Shown here: piece by piece, positions 1 to 9,300 of the stretch | How the letters are laid out: each line of letters starts with the position of its first letter | How positions within the stretch are numbered: position 1 is the stretch's first letter | From: Seribacter sulfatis | Lineage (GTDB): Bacteria > Verrucomicrobiota > Verrucomicrobiia > Opitutales > Seribacteraceae | Direction: 5' to 3' | NCBI RefSeq assembly: GCF_964187635.1 | Contig: NZ_CAXLMO010000002.1 | Coordinates: 1 to 23,532, forward strand | DNA: 23,532 nucleotides | Program-made: the position numbers and the translations under genes | The notes under the pieces: model-generated | Told to the model about the DNA's origin: nothing | The model's database searches: none | What the model saw: only the letters and a program-made list of their open reading frames with translations

Positions 1-264
1 TCGCCTCAATTTAATATAAAAAAAGAGAAATAAAAGGACACTTGCAGCAAGACCAACCAATGGCGTTTCAATCCCACTTACGAACCGTTCCTCCCAAATG
101 ACTTGAGTTTGCGTCCCTAGTTCAGGCATTCCTTCAACAATTGGAATTTCAATTCTTTTCGCAACACTGGTTTGCCAAAATGCTATTTTCCATCCATCCC
201 TACCCCAAATATAAGTACCAAGGGCAAGAGGAAGAAAGGAGAGTAATAATATGATACTTTTCAT
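1..264 (-). CDS. Small membrane protein, 3' end outside the window (partial)
   Basis: An open frame of 88 codons starts at the ATG at 264-262 and is still open at the left edge, so the C-terminus is missing. The product begins with a short basic start and a hydrophobic segment (residues about 3-17), which could be a signal peptide or membrane anchor. A soluble stretch of about 45 residues follows, containing a Trp-rich part near residues 21-32. A second hydrophobic segment lies at residues about 61-77 (rich in Leu and Phe) and is followed by basic residues. This gives a hairpin topology with a small extracytoplasmic loop. I do not recognise the family. There is no clear ribosome binding site before the ATG. 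The neighbouring gene at 360-611 is also a short two-helix membrane protein. Confidence 0.6.
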   Translation of the reverse strand, partial: MKSIILLLSFLPLALGTYIWGRDGWKIAFWQTSVAKRIEIPIVEGMPELGTQTQVIWEERFVSGIETPLVGLAASVLLFLFFYIKLRR

Positions 265-359
265 TTTTTAAAAATAGGAATCAATTTTAATAAATATTTC
301 CATAATTATTATGATCATCAATTCTGGAAAGTTCCGATCATGATTGATCTTAATGATGA

Positions 360-611
360 CTATTTCTTATCCGGCTTTACTGTAATCATGTATATTCCAA
401 GAGAACATAGACTACTGCAAGTCAGGATCATTAAAGGAGCATCCCAACCTCTTCTCGAGAAAATTTTGCTCGTGAAATAATCAAAGTCGCTTCCAGTAAT
501 GTAGGTAAAGGAACCCTGATAGGTTAAGAAAAAGACAGAGATTAAAAAAATGGAAAGATTAATGAAAATAATTCCAAGAACAATTCTTTTTCGGTGTTCA
601 TTATTCATCAT
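360..611 (-). CDS. Small two-helix membrane protein, hypothetical
   Basis: The 83-residue product has two strongly hydrophobic segments, at residues about 10-30 and 57-76, separated by a polar stretch rich in Asp, Phe and Ser. The ends are basic (an N-terminal His-Arg-Lys-Arg cluster and a C-terminal Lys-Pro-Asp-Lys-Lys), so both termini probably lie in the cytoplasm. No family is recognised. The gene starts with two consecutive ATG codons and has only a weak purine-rich stretch upstream. It lies downstream of the SWIB gene but is separated from it by an intrinsic terminator, so it probably has its own promoter. It could be a spurious frame, but the membrane topology and the absence of a competing frame favour a real gene. 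Confidence 0.5.
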   Translation of the reverse strand: MMNNEHRKRIVLGIIFINLSIFLISVFFLTYQGSFTYITGSDFDYFTSKIFSRRGWDAPLMILTCSSLCSLGIYMITVKPDKK

Positions 612-660
612 AGGCTTCTTTATAGAAAACCATCTTTTAGAATCTGAAGATATTTACAAC

Positions 661-701
661 AGAAAATAAAAAAGCACACTTACTCAAAAATAAGTGTGCT
701 T
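661..701 (-). terminator. Intrinsic terminator of the SWIB gene
   Basis: A perfect 11-bp inverted repeat has arms at 672-682 and 691-701 and an 8-base loop. Read on the minus strand, the hairpin is followed at once by a T-rich run (complement of 661-671). It lies about 40 bases after the stop codon of the SWIB gene. Stem, loop and T tract together are typical of a Rho-independent terminator. Confidence 0.85.
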
Positions 702-742
702 GATTGAACCCAATTTGACCGGTTCAGAATTTTAAAATTGAA

Positions 743-1069
743 TTACTCAATATTGGCTCCAACAACAGACGCCATTTGCATCATATTAATGGTTTCACCT
801 TCTTTTAAATTTCTTAAATCTGTTACCTTACCACTCTTGCTTGTTGCATTAGTGTTCTTGAAAACAGTCAAAAGTTTTGCATCCGCAACGATGAATTTAC
901 CTGCGTTTTCAGGCTTTCCATTTTCAGTTTTCGTCTGGAGTTGGTTTGATTTAATGTAAGCCCAGAGTTTCTGTGTAATTTCTGTACGGGGAAGTTCAGT
1001 ATCACCCAAGAATGAGGCTAAGTCGCTTTTTAATTTTACTGGTTTGTTAAGTCCTTTTGGTTCTGCCAT
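743..1069 (-). CDS. Stand-alone SWIB/MDM2-domain protein
   Basis: The 108-residue product is almost entirely a SWIB domain, the fold shared by the SWI/SNF-associated BAF60b subunit and MDM2. Residues about 10-75 match the domain: a conserved start with Pro-Val-Lys-Leu-Lys and Leu-Ala-Ser-Phe-Leu, then Leu-Pro-Arg-Thr-Glu, then Lys-Leu-Trp-Ala-Tyr-Ile-Lys, then an Asn-x-Leu-Gln region and a stretch ending near the Ala-Lys-Leu-Leu-Thr-Val-Phe helix. There is no signal peptide, so the protein is cytoplasmic and presumably nucleoid- or DNA-associated. In chlamydiae SWIB domains occur alone and at the C-terminus of topoisomerase I. The function of the stand-alone bacterial form is poorly known. 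The gene has a good ribosome binding site and its own terminator, which suggests a well-expressed single-gene unit. Confidence 0.88.
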   Translation of the reverse strand: MAEPKGLNKPVKLKSDLASFLGDTELPRTEITQKLWAYIKSNQLQTKTENGKPENAGKFIVADAKLLTVFKNTNATSKSGKVTDLRNLKEGETINMMQMASVVGANIE

Positions 1070-1360
1070 TTTAATTCCTTATTGTTTAAGTTTTAATAAA
1101 AGATGATTGTTCATCAAAATGAATAATTCTGAATTCTGTTCTATTTAACCCTAAACACAATCTAATTTAAAGAATTGTGAACAACTCCTTTGATTTAATC
1201 CCGAGTAAAACCAACTTCATTATGCCGATTATTCTGGGCCAAGTAGCACTTTGACCCCAAATAGAAGCAAAATCTAATTCTCACTATTAATTTTGGGTAA
1301 TTACGCCCTCAGTAATAGTCCAAAACGAAATCATCCGATCTTTGTTCTATACTAGAAAAA
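1070..1360. other. Intergenic region between the DUF1080 and SWIB genes
   Basis: This AT-rich stretch of about 290 bases has no convincing open frame on either strand. It must hold the promoter of the SWIB gene near its left end, but I cannot pick out one good -35/-10 pair. The stop codon of the DUF1080 gene lies at its right end, with only a very weak hairpin there (arms of about four pairs around 1361-1378). I see nothing that looks like an RNA gene. Confidence 0.4.
1076..1080 (-). promoter_or_regulatory. Shine-Dalgarno site of the SWIB gene
   Basis: Read on the minus strand, AAGGA lies six bases before the ATG at 1069. It is one of only two clear Shine-Dalgarno sites in the window, and it fixes the start of the SWIB gene. 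Confidence 0.7.
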
Positions 1361-1993
1361 TTACTCTAAAGAGTTAATTTTTATAGAACGAAACCAAACG
1401 GGCTGGCCATGATACTGAAGTCCAAAGTGTCCATTCTTCGGAAGATCCTTCAACGCAATCTTAAACTTATTTTTGGAACCGTCTGGGTTTTTGTTGGGTT
1501 CTTTCCAGTCATCAATATTTACATCGATTACTTTTTTCCCATTCACTTTAGCCTGTATACTCGATCCCTTGCATGTCAGTTCCATCCTATTCCATTCCCC
1601 ATCCGGCTTACCAACCGCAACCCTTGCTTCCTTTGCATCGTAGAGGGATCCCACAATGTGTTTCCCACTGTATAGTCCAGGAGAAGCAATCTGAATTTCA
1701 AATCCTCCCTGCACTGCATTCTTAGGGTCTGTACGGAAAAATAATCCACTGTTTGCTTTTTCAGAAGTCTTATATTCCAGGGAAATGGTAAAGTCGCTAA
1801 ATTTACCCTTTGACCAAATTATTCCACCCGGTGTTTCGGAGGGAGTAAGAATCCCATTTTTAAGAGTCCAGTTTTTATTCAGACTAATCTGCTTGGGCGA
1901 TAATAAATTAATTGCTTTGCCACCAAAGAGTGAAAAACCAGAGAAACCTAACAATAGAATGATTGGAAGAACGAGTAATTTTTGTTTTTTCAT
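1361..1993 (-). CDS. DUF1080 (3-keto-disaccharide hydrolase fold) secreted protein
   Basis: The 210-residue product has an N-terminal signal or anchor segment (basic MKKQK, then a hydrophobic run to about residue 23). One DUF1080 domain follows, a concanavalin/laminin-G-like jelly roll now also named after a 3-keto-disaccharide hydrolase activity. Diagnostic stretches are Asn-Ser-Gly-Leu-Phe-Phe-Arg at 81-87, Gly-Phe-Glu-Ile-Gln-Ile at 97-102, Gly-Ser-Leu-Tyr-Asp at 115-119, Gly-Glu-Trp-Asn-Arg-Met-Glu at 132-138 and the closing Gly-His-Phe-Gly-Leu-Gln-Tyr-His-Gly at 188-196. The length is normal for a single-domain member. In PVC bacteria such proteins are common in sugar-degradation loci. 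This one lies 74 bases downstream of the alpha/beta hydrolase gene and may share its transcript. The exact substrate cannot be read from the sequence. Confidence 0.85.
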   Translation of the reverse strand: MKKQKLLVLPIILLLGFSGFSLFGGKAINLLSPKQISLNKNWTLKNGILTPSETPGGIIWSKGKFSDFTISLEYKTSEKANSGLFFRTDPKNAVQGGFEIQIASPGLYSGKHIVGSLYDAKEARVAVGKPDGEWNRMELTCKGSSIQAKVNGKKVIDVNIDDWKEPNKNPDGSKNKFKIALKDLPKNGHFGLQYHGQPVWFRSIKINSLE

Positions 1994-2067
1994 AAGTATT
2001 TTAGTAAATGTATAATCTAGTTAATTGTCTATAAACATATCAACAGCTATCCAAAATCATATTCCTC

Positions 2068-2838
2068 TTAGTTAGTCGAATGCTGAATTATAAATTCCAT
2101 CAATTCCTTTGATTTAAAAAAATCGTCGCCGACTTGGTGTCCCTTTCCCGGCACGACCTTTACTTCAGCTCCTCCCCCTAACTTCGTATATCGATTGATC
2201 ACAATCTCAGTATTCTCTTCAAGTGGAACGATCCGGTCGGAATCTCCATGCACCATAAACAAAGGCACTTTTGCTTGAGCCAACCCTTCTAGTTGATGGA
2301 TCGGGTTATGGAGATCAACCGTTTTTAAAAAGGTACCTTGATCCATTTCAAAATCGGCTAAAGTGGAGCTTAAATTTCGGGTCATCGGCCAACTCCTCAA
2401 ATTCAAAACCGGATAAATTCCTGCAAAGGCTTTTACCTTATTTGGATTCTTGACCGCCCAACTTAGCATCATAAGTCCGCCTCGGCTTTGCCCAAGCAAT
2501 ATGGGTTTCTTTGAATATCCACGATCGACCATTTCATTATAAAACTTTGTAAAGCGGCCCACGCTTTTGGGGGATCCACGCACTTCTCCCTGGTCACAGC
2601 CCGCAAAACTAATTGCCTTTTCAAGAAGTTTGTCGATATACCAACTGTGCGACGTATCGGGGTGAGCAGGTAAAGTAGGGGCATACCAGACCCAGGGTTT
2701 ATTTTGATTGCTAGAATTAGCATCCAATACAAAACATTTTGAGGAACCAACCCAAAATTCCACTGGCTCATATTCAAGGCGGTGCCCATATGTAAGGAAA
2801 GAGGAAAAAGAAAGAACGAGTAAGCAAATAAATTTCAT
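2068..2838 (-). CDS. Secreted alpha/beta hydrolase (esterase/peptidase-like)
   Basis: The 256-residue product has a signal peptide (residues 1 to about 18, ending Leu-Thr-Tyr-Gly) and a compact alpha/beta-hydrolase domain. The nucleophile elbow Gly-Gln-Ser-Arg-Gly-Gly puts the catalytic serine at 118. His-Gly-Asp-Ser-Asp at 197-201 supplies the acid (probably Asp201), and Gly-Lys-Gly-His places the histidine at 234. The triad therefore appears complete. The segment around 48-60, with Trp-Tyr-Ala-Pro-Thr-Leu-Pro, probably carries the oxyanion-hole region. The start is well supported by a strong Shine-Dalgarno site lying in the 12-base gap after the PhoD-like gene, so the two genes are almost certainly co-transcribed. 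It could be a carboxylesterase or a prolyl-oligopeptidase-like enzyme; the motifs do not separate these. Confidence 0.82.
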   Translation of the reverse strand: MKFICLLVLSFSSFLTYGHRLEYEPVEFWVGSSKCFVLDANSSNQNKPWVWYAPTLPAHPDTSHSWYIDKLLEKAISFAGCDQGEVRGSPKSVGRFTKFYNEMVDRGYSKKPILLGQSRGGLMMLSWAVKNPNKVKAFAGIYPVLNLRSWPMTRNLSSTLADFEMDQGTFLKTVDLHNPIHQLEGLAQAKVPLFMVHGDSDRIVPLEENTEIVINRYTKLGGGAEVKVVPGKGHQVGDDFFKSKELMEFIIQHSTN

Positions 2839-2843
2839 TATTT

Positions 2844-2850
2844 CACCCTC
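2844..2850 (-). promoter_or_regulatory. Shine-Dalgarno site of the alpha/beta hydrolase gene
   Basis: Read on the minus strand, GAGGGTG ends five bases before the ATG at 2838 and starts directly after the stop codon of the PhoD-like gene. It supports both the chosen start and coupling of the two genes. Confidence 0.65.
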
Positions 2851-5439
2851 TTAGTTTTGAATCTTTTGATTCTTAAAGGTTTTCCAGTTTCCAGGCTCCC
2901 CCACTTCAACTCGATAACTACCCATCTCAAAAACTTTAGGACGGTATGTACCCGTTGTCACTCGCCGAGCATAAACCAATTCACCAGATGGTTCTTTCCG
3001 CACACGAACAATTAAACTCTCCTTCTTTATCTTGACGGGAGCCAGAAAACCGAGTGGTTTCCGATTATATTGCTGGTCTACGGAAACCGTAACTGGCCAA
3101 CCATTATGCGTTTCATAACTGGCAATATCTGAGGTCATATTCTCATAAATAGGCCAGCTTTCCATCGTAATTTCCTGCTCAATTTTATGGAATTTTACGA
3201 TTCCATATCCGGATGCCGAATTGTTTAATTTTTCAAGCATTGTCGTGGGCTTCCCTATAATTTTTTCAGGATACTGTTTGTCGATTCGATTAGCCGCTGC
3301 CCAGACATTTATCTTGTTATGAAAGCCGTCCAAAAATTCGCCCGTGTAATTGGGCGAGCCAGGCCGACGATTTTTCCCCGATTCCTTGGGTGCCCACAAG
3401 CGGGGATATCCGTTACAGATTCCCGCACCGGCAAAAGAAAACCCAGCATCATTCCATTCTTCCACCCCATGATGAACCACGGTGGCAAGATGTTGGTCTC
3501 CGTGAATCATAACCGCATGTGCTTTTCTCGCTAATTCAATCGCTCGGTTTCGTCCGGATTGCGGCCATCCATTAGAATCAAGATCCGCGATTAAAATATT
3601 GCTGTCCTTTCCACCCCCATGATGGGTGGCAACGGCACAGAATGGAGACTGGGAAAGAATCGCCTTCATCGATGCATCACGGTAATCCCCAGCCCAATGC
3701 TCCAAAAACTTCTCCTGTCTTTCACCCAGCAAGCTCAAACCTGGTTTATCCAATACTTTAGGATCCATACTATAATCTCGAACATGGTCCACCCTACCCT
3801 TATGCGTTTTTTTATCCACTGCTTGTGCCGGTCCGGATTTAAATTTTCGATCTTCCAAAACAGCCATACTGATTCCACCATAATTAAAATCAGTGTAATA
3901 AACCCCGATATCCTGCAGTACTGGTGTTGGATCATATGGATCAGGCAAATTTGAAACTTGGGTACGTTCCACCATCCTTACCCATTCTGGATGCATAGCA
4001 TATCCACCATCGCTATTTTTGCTTCCCCCTTCTGGAACTGGGCCTCCTCCTAACCCCCAAATATTTCCATGATATACATCATGATCATCAGGAATCACGA
4101 TGGATGGCCTGTCTTTCATCACATCCCGAAAGCTCCACCCAAAGATCCAGTATTTCGGAAGGTAATTTAAAGAAGCCCTTGCCACATCTTCGATCTTGGA
4201 TGCCCGGACAATCCCATACCCTCCATTACTCTCATAAAGTTGATCGCCTGCAAAAAATAAAATATCCGGGTTTTGGGCCAAAATATTTTGCTGTAAATAT
4301 TGATTGGGAAATGCTCCGTCTTTCATACAGGACAAAGCCGCTAATTTGATAGTCTTTTTATTTTTCGGATCTTTACGGATCGTTCCTTTCCATTCTGCCA
4401 TTTCATTTCCATCTTTCAAAACCACCCTGAAAGGAACTGGCTGCTGATCGTTCCAGTTTTCCATTCGAAAATGAGCCGTACTCGCATATTCATGGATCGC
4501 AGAACTCTGTACCCTTTTCCACTTACCCTCTTTCAAGAGTTCGAGGTGTACTTTTTCTCTGTTCATTCTACCCATGGGGGAAACTTGTGCCGTCATTTTC
4601 ATGACGCCTCGATGCAGGGTGTATTGAGTCCAAAGAATAGGTCCAAAAGTTTGATCCAGATTCTGCTTCACTTTATTTCCTGAAATTTGCCAATCCTGAA
4701 AACTTGCATCCGTTTGAAATTCTTGCATATCAGCAGGAATGGAAGCAGCGTGATTTTTCTGAGAGTAGTCGGCAAACAAGGCAAAGTTTCCAAGTAATCC
4801 TTTTTTCAAACGCATGGTTTTCTTTATAGACATGAATGCTTTACCGTTGGCCTCCATACTCGGGTTGCGAGCCTCTAAGGCATAATCACAACTATCACCC
4901 TTATGCTCTACCTTAAGAGTTAATCGAAGATCCTCCAAAGCTGACTTCGGCAAGGTGGTTTTACTTTCAATTCCCGGTCCAAAGAGTTTGCCCTCCGATG
5001 TTACGCCAGCCATATAGCCTGAGCTTAGAAATAAATTTGACCGGTATTCTTCGGGCATCGCTCCGATAATTCCAAATTTAAACCCGGCCCGCTTAATCTT
5101 ATTAGGATTTATTTTCTCAAAACTTACACGGACAGATTGAGAAAAACTACCCTCCTGGGATTTTAATTGATGGGTAAGCAGATGAATGTCGTGGGTTTTC
5201 CCACCCTTGCTAATCATCACTTCCATTCTCCCATTCTTTAATTGCCAATCCATCTGCGGGTTAGGCCAAAACTCCTTCCCTACAAATGGACGGGTGATAT
5301 CATTACGAAGTGAAGATTTGTAACTGGCTCCCATCAGCAAAGGAGCACTCATTTGCAAAATCAAAAAACAAACAATCCAAGACATAAAGAGCCTTAGGGG
5401 CATTAAATTTAGAAACGAGTGATTAATTCCTTTTACCAT
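2851..5439 (-). CDS. PhoD-like alkaline phosphatase/phosphodiesterase, secreted
   Basis: The 862-residue product has a PhoD-type metallophosphoesterase domain in its C-terminal half, after about 360 residues of beta-rich N-terminal region. Metal-binding motifs are visible: Gly-Asp-Gln at 398-400, Asp-Asp-His-Asp at 451-454 within a Pro-Asp-Asp-His-Asp-Val-Tyr-His-Gly-Asn stretch, Thr-His-His-Gly at 605-608 and His-Gly-Asp-Gln-His at 646-650. PhoD enzymes release phosphate from phosphomono- and diesters outside the cytoplasm using Fe and Ca. Length exceeds that of classical PhoD (about 550) because of the N-terminal region, whose fold I cannot name. A hydrophobic export segment lies at residues 19-38, so Met13 or Met19 may be the true start; none of the starts has a clear Shine-Dalgarno site. 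It lies downstream of the GDPD gene and 12 bases before the alpha/beta hydrolase gene, consistent with phosphate scavenging. Confidence 0.85.
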   Translation of the reverse strand: MVKGINHSFLNLMPLRLFMSWIVCFLILQMSAPLLMGASYKSSLRNDITRPFVGKEFWPNPQMDWQLKNGRMEVMISKGGKTHDIHLLTHQLKSQEGSFSQSVRVSFEKINPNKIKRAGFKFGIIGAMPEEYRSNLFLSSGYMAGVTSEGKLFGPGIESKTTLPKSALEDLRLTLKVEHKGDSCDYALEARNPSMEANGKAFMSIKKTMRLKKGLLGNFALFADYSQKNHAASIPADMQEFQTDASFQDWQISGNKVKQNLDQTFGPILWTQYTLHRGVMKMTAQVSPMGRMNREKVHLELLKEGKWKRVQSSAIHEYASTAHFRMENWNDQQPVPFRVVLKDGNEMAEWKGTIRKDPKNKKTIKLAALSCMKDGAFPNQYLQQNILAQNPDILFFAGDQLYESNGGYGIVRASKIEDVARASLNYLPKYWIFGWSFRDVMKDRPSIVIPDDHDVYHGNIWGLGGGPVPEGGSKNSDGGYAMHPEWVRMVERTQVSNLPDPYDPTPVLQDIGVYYTDFNYGGISMAVLEDRKFKSGPAQAVDKKTHKGRVDHVRDYSMDPKVLDKPGLSLLGERQEKFLEHWAGDYRDASMKAILSQSPFCAVATHHGGGKDSNILIADLDSNGWPQSGRNRAIELARKAHAVMIHGDQHLATVVHHGVEEWNDAGFSFAGAGICNGYPRLWAPKESGKNRRPGSPNYTGEFLDGFHNKINVWAAANRIDKQYPEKIIGKPTTMLEKLNNSASGYGIVKFHKIEQEITMESWPIYENMTSDIASYETHNGWPVTVSVDQQYNRKPLGFLAPVKIKKESLIVRVRKEPSGELVYARRVTTGTYRPKVFEMGSYRVEVGEPGNWKTFKNQKIQN

Positions 5440-5471
5440 AAGTACGAATATTCAATTCTAAATATTTTTAA

Positions 5472-5499
5472 TACCAATCCCAAAAGACAAAGATTGGTA
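5472..5499 (-). terminator. Hairpin between the GDPD and PhoD-like genes, possible weak terminator
   Basis: Perfect 8-bp arms at 5472-5479 and 5492-5499 enclose a 12-base loop, about 20 bases after the GDPD stop codon. The sequence after the stem on the minus strand is AT-rich but not a clean T run. It may be a partial terminator, an mRNA-processing or stability structure, or chance. Confidence 0.35.
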
Positions 5500-5519
5500 A
5501 TTTAAAATCTGTGCTGGGG

Positions 5520-6317
5520 CTAATTCTTGAAACCTAAACTAATAAGTTTAGGGCGATCCGTGGTAATTGAATCAATCCCCCTCTTCGCTAAGTTTTCTGC
5601 AGTCTTAGAATCATTGATCGTCCATGCATGCCATTCAAAACCAGCATTGATAACCGATTTTGAGAACTCAGGGGGAATTGTGTGTTGCGAGTCTAGTCCA
5701 TCAGCTTTGCAACTTTTCAGGGTCGTAATGACTTGATCCACGGAAGGTTTCCAGGATCCGCTCTTCTTCTTAAATCCAGAAAGCCAATAAGCCTTGTAAT
5801 TAGGCATTTTTTCCTTAAAGGCTTTAATCACTTTTGTATTAAAACAAATCAACCGAACTTGGTCAGTTTCAAAATTAGCCTTTTTGATTTCTTTGATCAA
5901 AAATGGTATGATCTCAGGTCCACATTTCACCTCCACGAATATTTTTTTCCCTTTTGGAATAGTGGCAAAAACTTCTGAGATCGTAGGGATCTTCGTTCCT
6001 TTAAATTTGGTGTGCTTCCATGCTCCAACATCCAAGGCACGAAGTTCCTCAAAGGTGGATTTCGATACAACCAAATTTTTGTCGGCCAGTCGCTTCGTGG
6101 ATGCATCGTGAATACAGACAATTTGACCGTCTTTCGTTAAAAGAAAATCCCCCTCAATCGCATCTGCTCCCTGCTCCCACGCTAAGCGAAAAGCGGGCAA
6201 CGTATTTTCAGGAGCCTCAAAAGAGGAACCACGATGGGCTACAATTAAAGGGTCAGCAAAGCATAGACTATAGAAGAGAAAGGTAAGACTGGATACAAGT
6301 TTTAGATTCCTACTCAT
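5520..6317 (-). CDS. Secreted glycerophosphodiester phosphodiesterase
   Basis: This 265-residue GDPD enzyme hydrolyses glycerophosphodiesters (deacylated phospholipids) to glycerol-3-phosphate and an alcohol. The family fingerprints are present: Ala-His-Arg-Gly at 27-30, Pro-Glu-Asn-Thr at 36-39, the metal-binding Glu-Gly-Asp at 55-57 and catalytic His-Asp at 70-71, followed by a normal TIM-barrel length. Residues 1-21 form a Sec signal peptide with a likely cleavage after Cys-Phe-Ala, so the enzyme acts outside the cytoplasm, like GlpQ-type enzymes. Its start lies 5 bases after the stop of the large haem protein, and there is no Shine-Dalgarno site, so translation may be coupled. The PhoD-like phosphatase is next downstream, and could release phosphate from the monoester product. 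I do not assign ugpQ or glpQ because the fine type is not decidable here. Confidence 0.92.
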   Translation of the reverse strand: MSRNLKLVSSLTFLFYSLCFADPLIVAHRGSSFEAPENTLPAFRLAWEQGADAIEGDFLLTKDGQIVCIHDASTKRLADKNLVVSKSTFEELRALDVGAWKHTKFKGTKIPTISEVFATIPKGKKIFVEVKCGPEIIPFLIKEIKKANFETDQVRLICFNTKVIKAFKEKMPNYKAYWLSGFKKKSGSWKPSVDQVITTLKSCKADGLDSQHTIPPEFSKSVINAGFEWHAWTINDSKTAENLAKRGIDSITTDRPKLISLGFKN

Positions 6318-6322
6318 GGAAA

Positions 6323-9300
6323 CTAAAATGTTTTGATCATGTTCATATCCTCGGATAATGCCTCAAGTGAAAACTGAGTTTTTGAACCCGCTCCCTGTAA
6401 TACCAGTAAGATCTCCTGCTTACCCACCTTTTTACAATCAACCAAAAGATCTGCCCCATCTCCCTTGGGTGGAAATTCTATCTCTTCGCTACCAAGAAAC
6501 AAACTCATTTGGCTTAGGTTTCCCTGCAAGCGCATCTTATGCTTTCCAGGTTTTGTAACCTCGATGTGTGTACGCATTACCTGATATTTATCTGCCCTCC
6601 TTTGCAATGCCACAGGCACTTCGTCCACTGGAATTCCACCACCTACCATCGCATAAAATGGCTCCCACTTGTATCCGCTAAATTCCTGCGTAAACATTTC
6701 TGCTCCATAATGGTGAATCGTTCCGGGGTTTGGAGAACGTACCGGTAAAACCTCCCACTGACGGGCAAAGCGATTGGTTCTGGTTTTGTATTTCCCTTCC
6801 TTTCCCAGTTCGTTCATGAATCGGACCAAGTCAACAAATTCATCTTCTCTCAACTGGGTTGTTAATCCAACAGGCATCAGGGAAACCGGGGAAATAATTT
6901 GGCTACCAATATCGGCCTTTGCGATCCGGTTATGCTTCCCAGTTAGATCACGGATGACCAATTCACTGTCTGTCTCGCTCAAAATTCCACCTGCAAAAGA
7001 ATCTCCATTCTTAAGGGTCACCAAATTGGTATGGTATCCTTCTTTAATCTTTTTGCTTGGCTCCAGCAGAGATTCAATCAGGTAGTCCACGGGTGCACTT
7101 GCTCCGATGGAGACAAGGTTAGGCCCAATCACTCCGCCCACTTCGCCAATTGCATGGCAGGCCACACATTGTAAATTTTCTCTTCGATACACGCTCTCCC
7201 CGCGCTTCGCATTACCATGCATATTTACCCGTTCGATCATCGTAATCATTTCGTCTTTTGAAAGGCTCATCTTCATAGCCTTCAATCCACCAGCCTTTTG
7301 TAAAACAGCAATTAAAGCCTTTGGTCGGGTGGGTGAACTCTCCGCAAGCTGCATCCCCTTTAAGGCCACATTCTGTGAAAGCTTTTTTCCCTGAAGTTCA
7401 TTAGTGAAAGCCTGGGTTGCTCCACGGTTTCCAATAAAGGCCGAAAAAACACTACCAGAATCTTGGGTATTCGGTATATTCTGAAGCAAGTTGATTGCAC
7501 GCTTAGCGGCTAAATTTGGCTGAAGCTTAAGCTGACCCTTAATGAGCGTAATTTTTTGTTCGTATGTATTCTGCTCGTCTACTATTTGCTGATCAAAAAA
7601 CTGCCGGGTCTTTTCTCCCCCCATAGCAATCAAAGAGTCTATCGCCGCATTTTTCCTTTGCTGTTTAGATTGCTTGCTTTTCAAAACCAGTTCCAAACTT
7701 GGCCGGGCAACTTCCAGCTTCCATAAGCCGGCCAATTGAGTCGCTGTGCTCCAAATAGTATCATTCTCACTTTCCAAAAATTGGATCACTCTTTGCAGGT
7801 CACCGGACGGATTTATTTTTCGAATCTTTTTGGCATTCAAAAGGGCGTTCAAATAAGCATGCTGTCGGGACACCGAACTCGATTTCGTTGCCAAATTAAG
7901 AAGCTTTTCCAAGTGATTGGGAGAACCTTCATTGGCCATCCAGTTTGCCACCTCCCAGACTTTTCGATCATCCTTAATTTTGCCGCTTTCAACCGAAGCC
8001 AGAATCTGATCTGCTCCCATCGGTTCACCAATTGCAGAAGATGCAAAAAGTAGTTGAGAAAGATTTGCAAATGGATTTTCTCCTTTGGATTTCATCTCAT
8101 TAACCCACCGGTCACGATGCTCTCTACATATTGACCATACGGCAAAGTCCAGAAAGTCATCGACCTCCACTCCTTCTAATGCACGCAATGCAATTGCTAC
8201 AGTTTTAGGAGAGTCCAGTTGAGCCAACAGACTCACCCCCCATAGACGAACATGGGGAGATGGGTCCGAAACAGCTTCTTCAGCAATGGAAAGGATATTT
8301 TTGTATTTGCTATTGGATGCATCGTAATAAATGGCACGAAGTCCGGCCGCTCTTGCCTTGTGTGATTTCGATTGGGTCAATTGCTTAGCCAATCCAATAT
8401 CTAATCGATTTAAGGCCTGAGTTGCCCAGACCCGACGTACTACATGGATATCATCCTTCAATGGAAAGGAATTTAGTGCTGACAACATTTGATCAGGATT
8501 GCGGGTTCGTAATTCAGCAGTGGCTAACTCCCTGACAATATTCTCTTCGGAAAAAAGTAACGCTTCTGCTAAAGCCTTGGAATTCATTTCGGCAGGCTTG
8601 GTAAAGGGTGCCGGGGGATTTTCCGGAAAACTAATCCGCCAGATTCGTCCATGCTTATGATCACGTCTGGGGTCACGAAAATCCACTTCACCATGCTGGA
8701 TAATAGGATTGTATAAATCGGCCACATAGATTGCTCCGTCCGGTCCCATTTTCACATCAATCGGTCGAAAAGCCCCATGCCTGGATGCAAGCAATTCCTT
8801 ATATTCTCTCGATTCAAAAGCACTCCCCTTATCACTCAATCGAAAAGTTTTAATACGATGACCACGAAAATCAGGTGAAGCCAGTGCACCACGCCAATGC
8901 TCGGGAATATGACTTCCCGATAAGACTTCAAGCCCACATAGCTTTGGCTGTCCGGGGTTCAATCCCTCTAATTTGCGGGGAGCACCGGGAGAAGCCACAA
9001 AAACAGATCGTGGGTAAACAAAATTAATTCCCTGACCTCCAGCTCCATCCGTCATGAAGCTTTGGCCCCATTCATCAAATGCATGCCCCCATGGGTTAAC
9101 CAGCCCCTTCATGAATACTTCCGATCGTTTGGTCTCTGGACGATAATGCCACATTCCACCTCCGAGTAGTCTGCGTATTCCATAAGGAGTATCGAGGTGG
9201 GTATGAATATAAATCGACTGATTGAGCCACATCATTCCCTCCGGCCCCCACCTGAAGGTATGAACAATATGGTGGGTATCCTCCGTTCCAAATCCAGAAA

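Noticed and set aside
311..349. GATC-rich palindromes (311-318, and a 5-bp stem at 336-349) after the small membrane protein gene
   Set aside because: The hairpin is short and is not followed by a T run on either strand, so I do not call a terminator. GATC density alone does not support an origin or methylation-controlled site.
738..959. A 73-codon plus-strand frame opposite the SWIB gene
   Set aside because: It is antisense to a recognisable SWIB domain that has a ribosome binding site and terminator. The hydrophobic translation results from the complement of Lys/Asn-rich codons.
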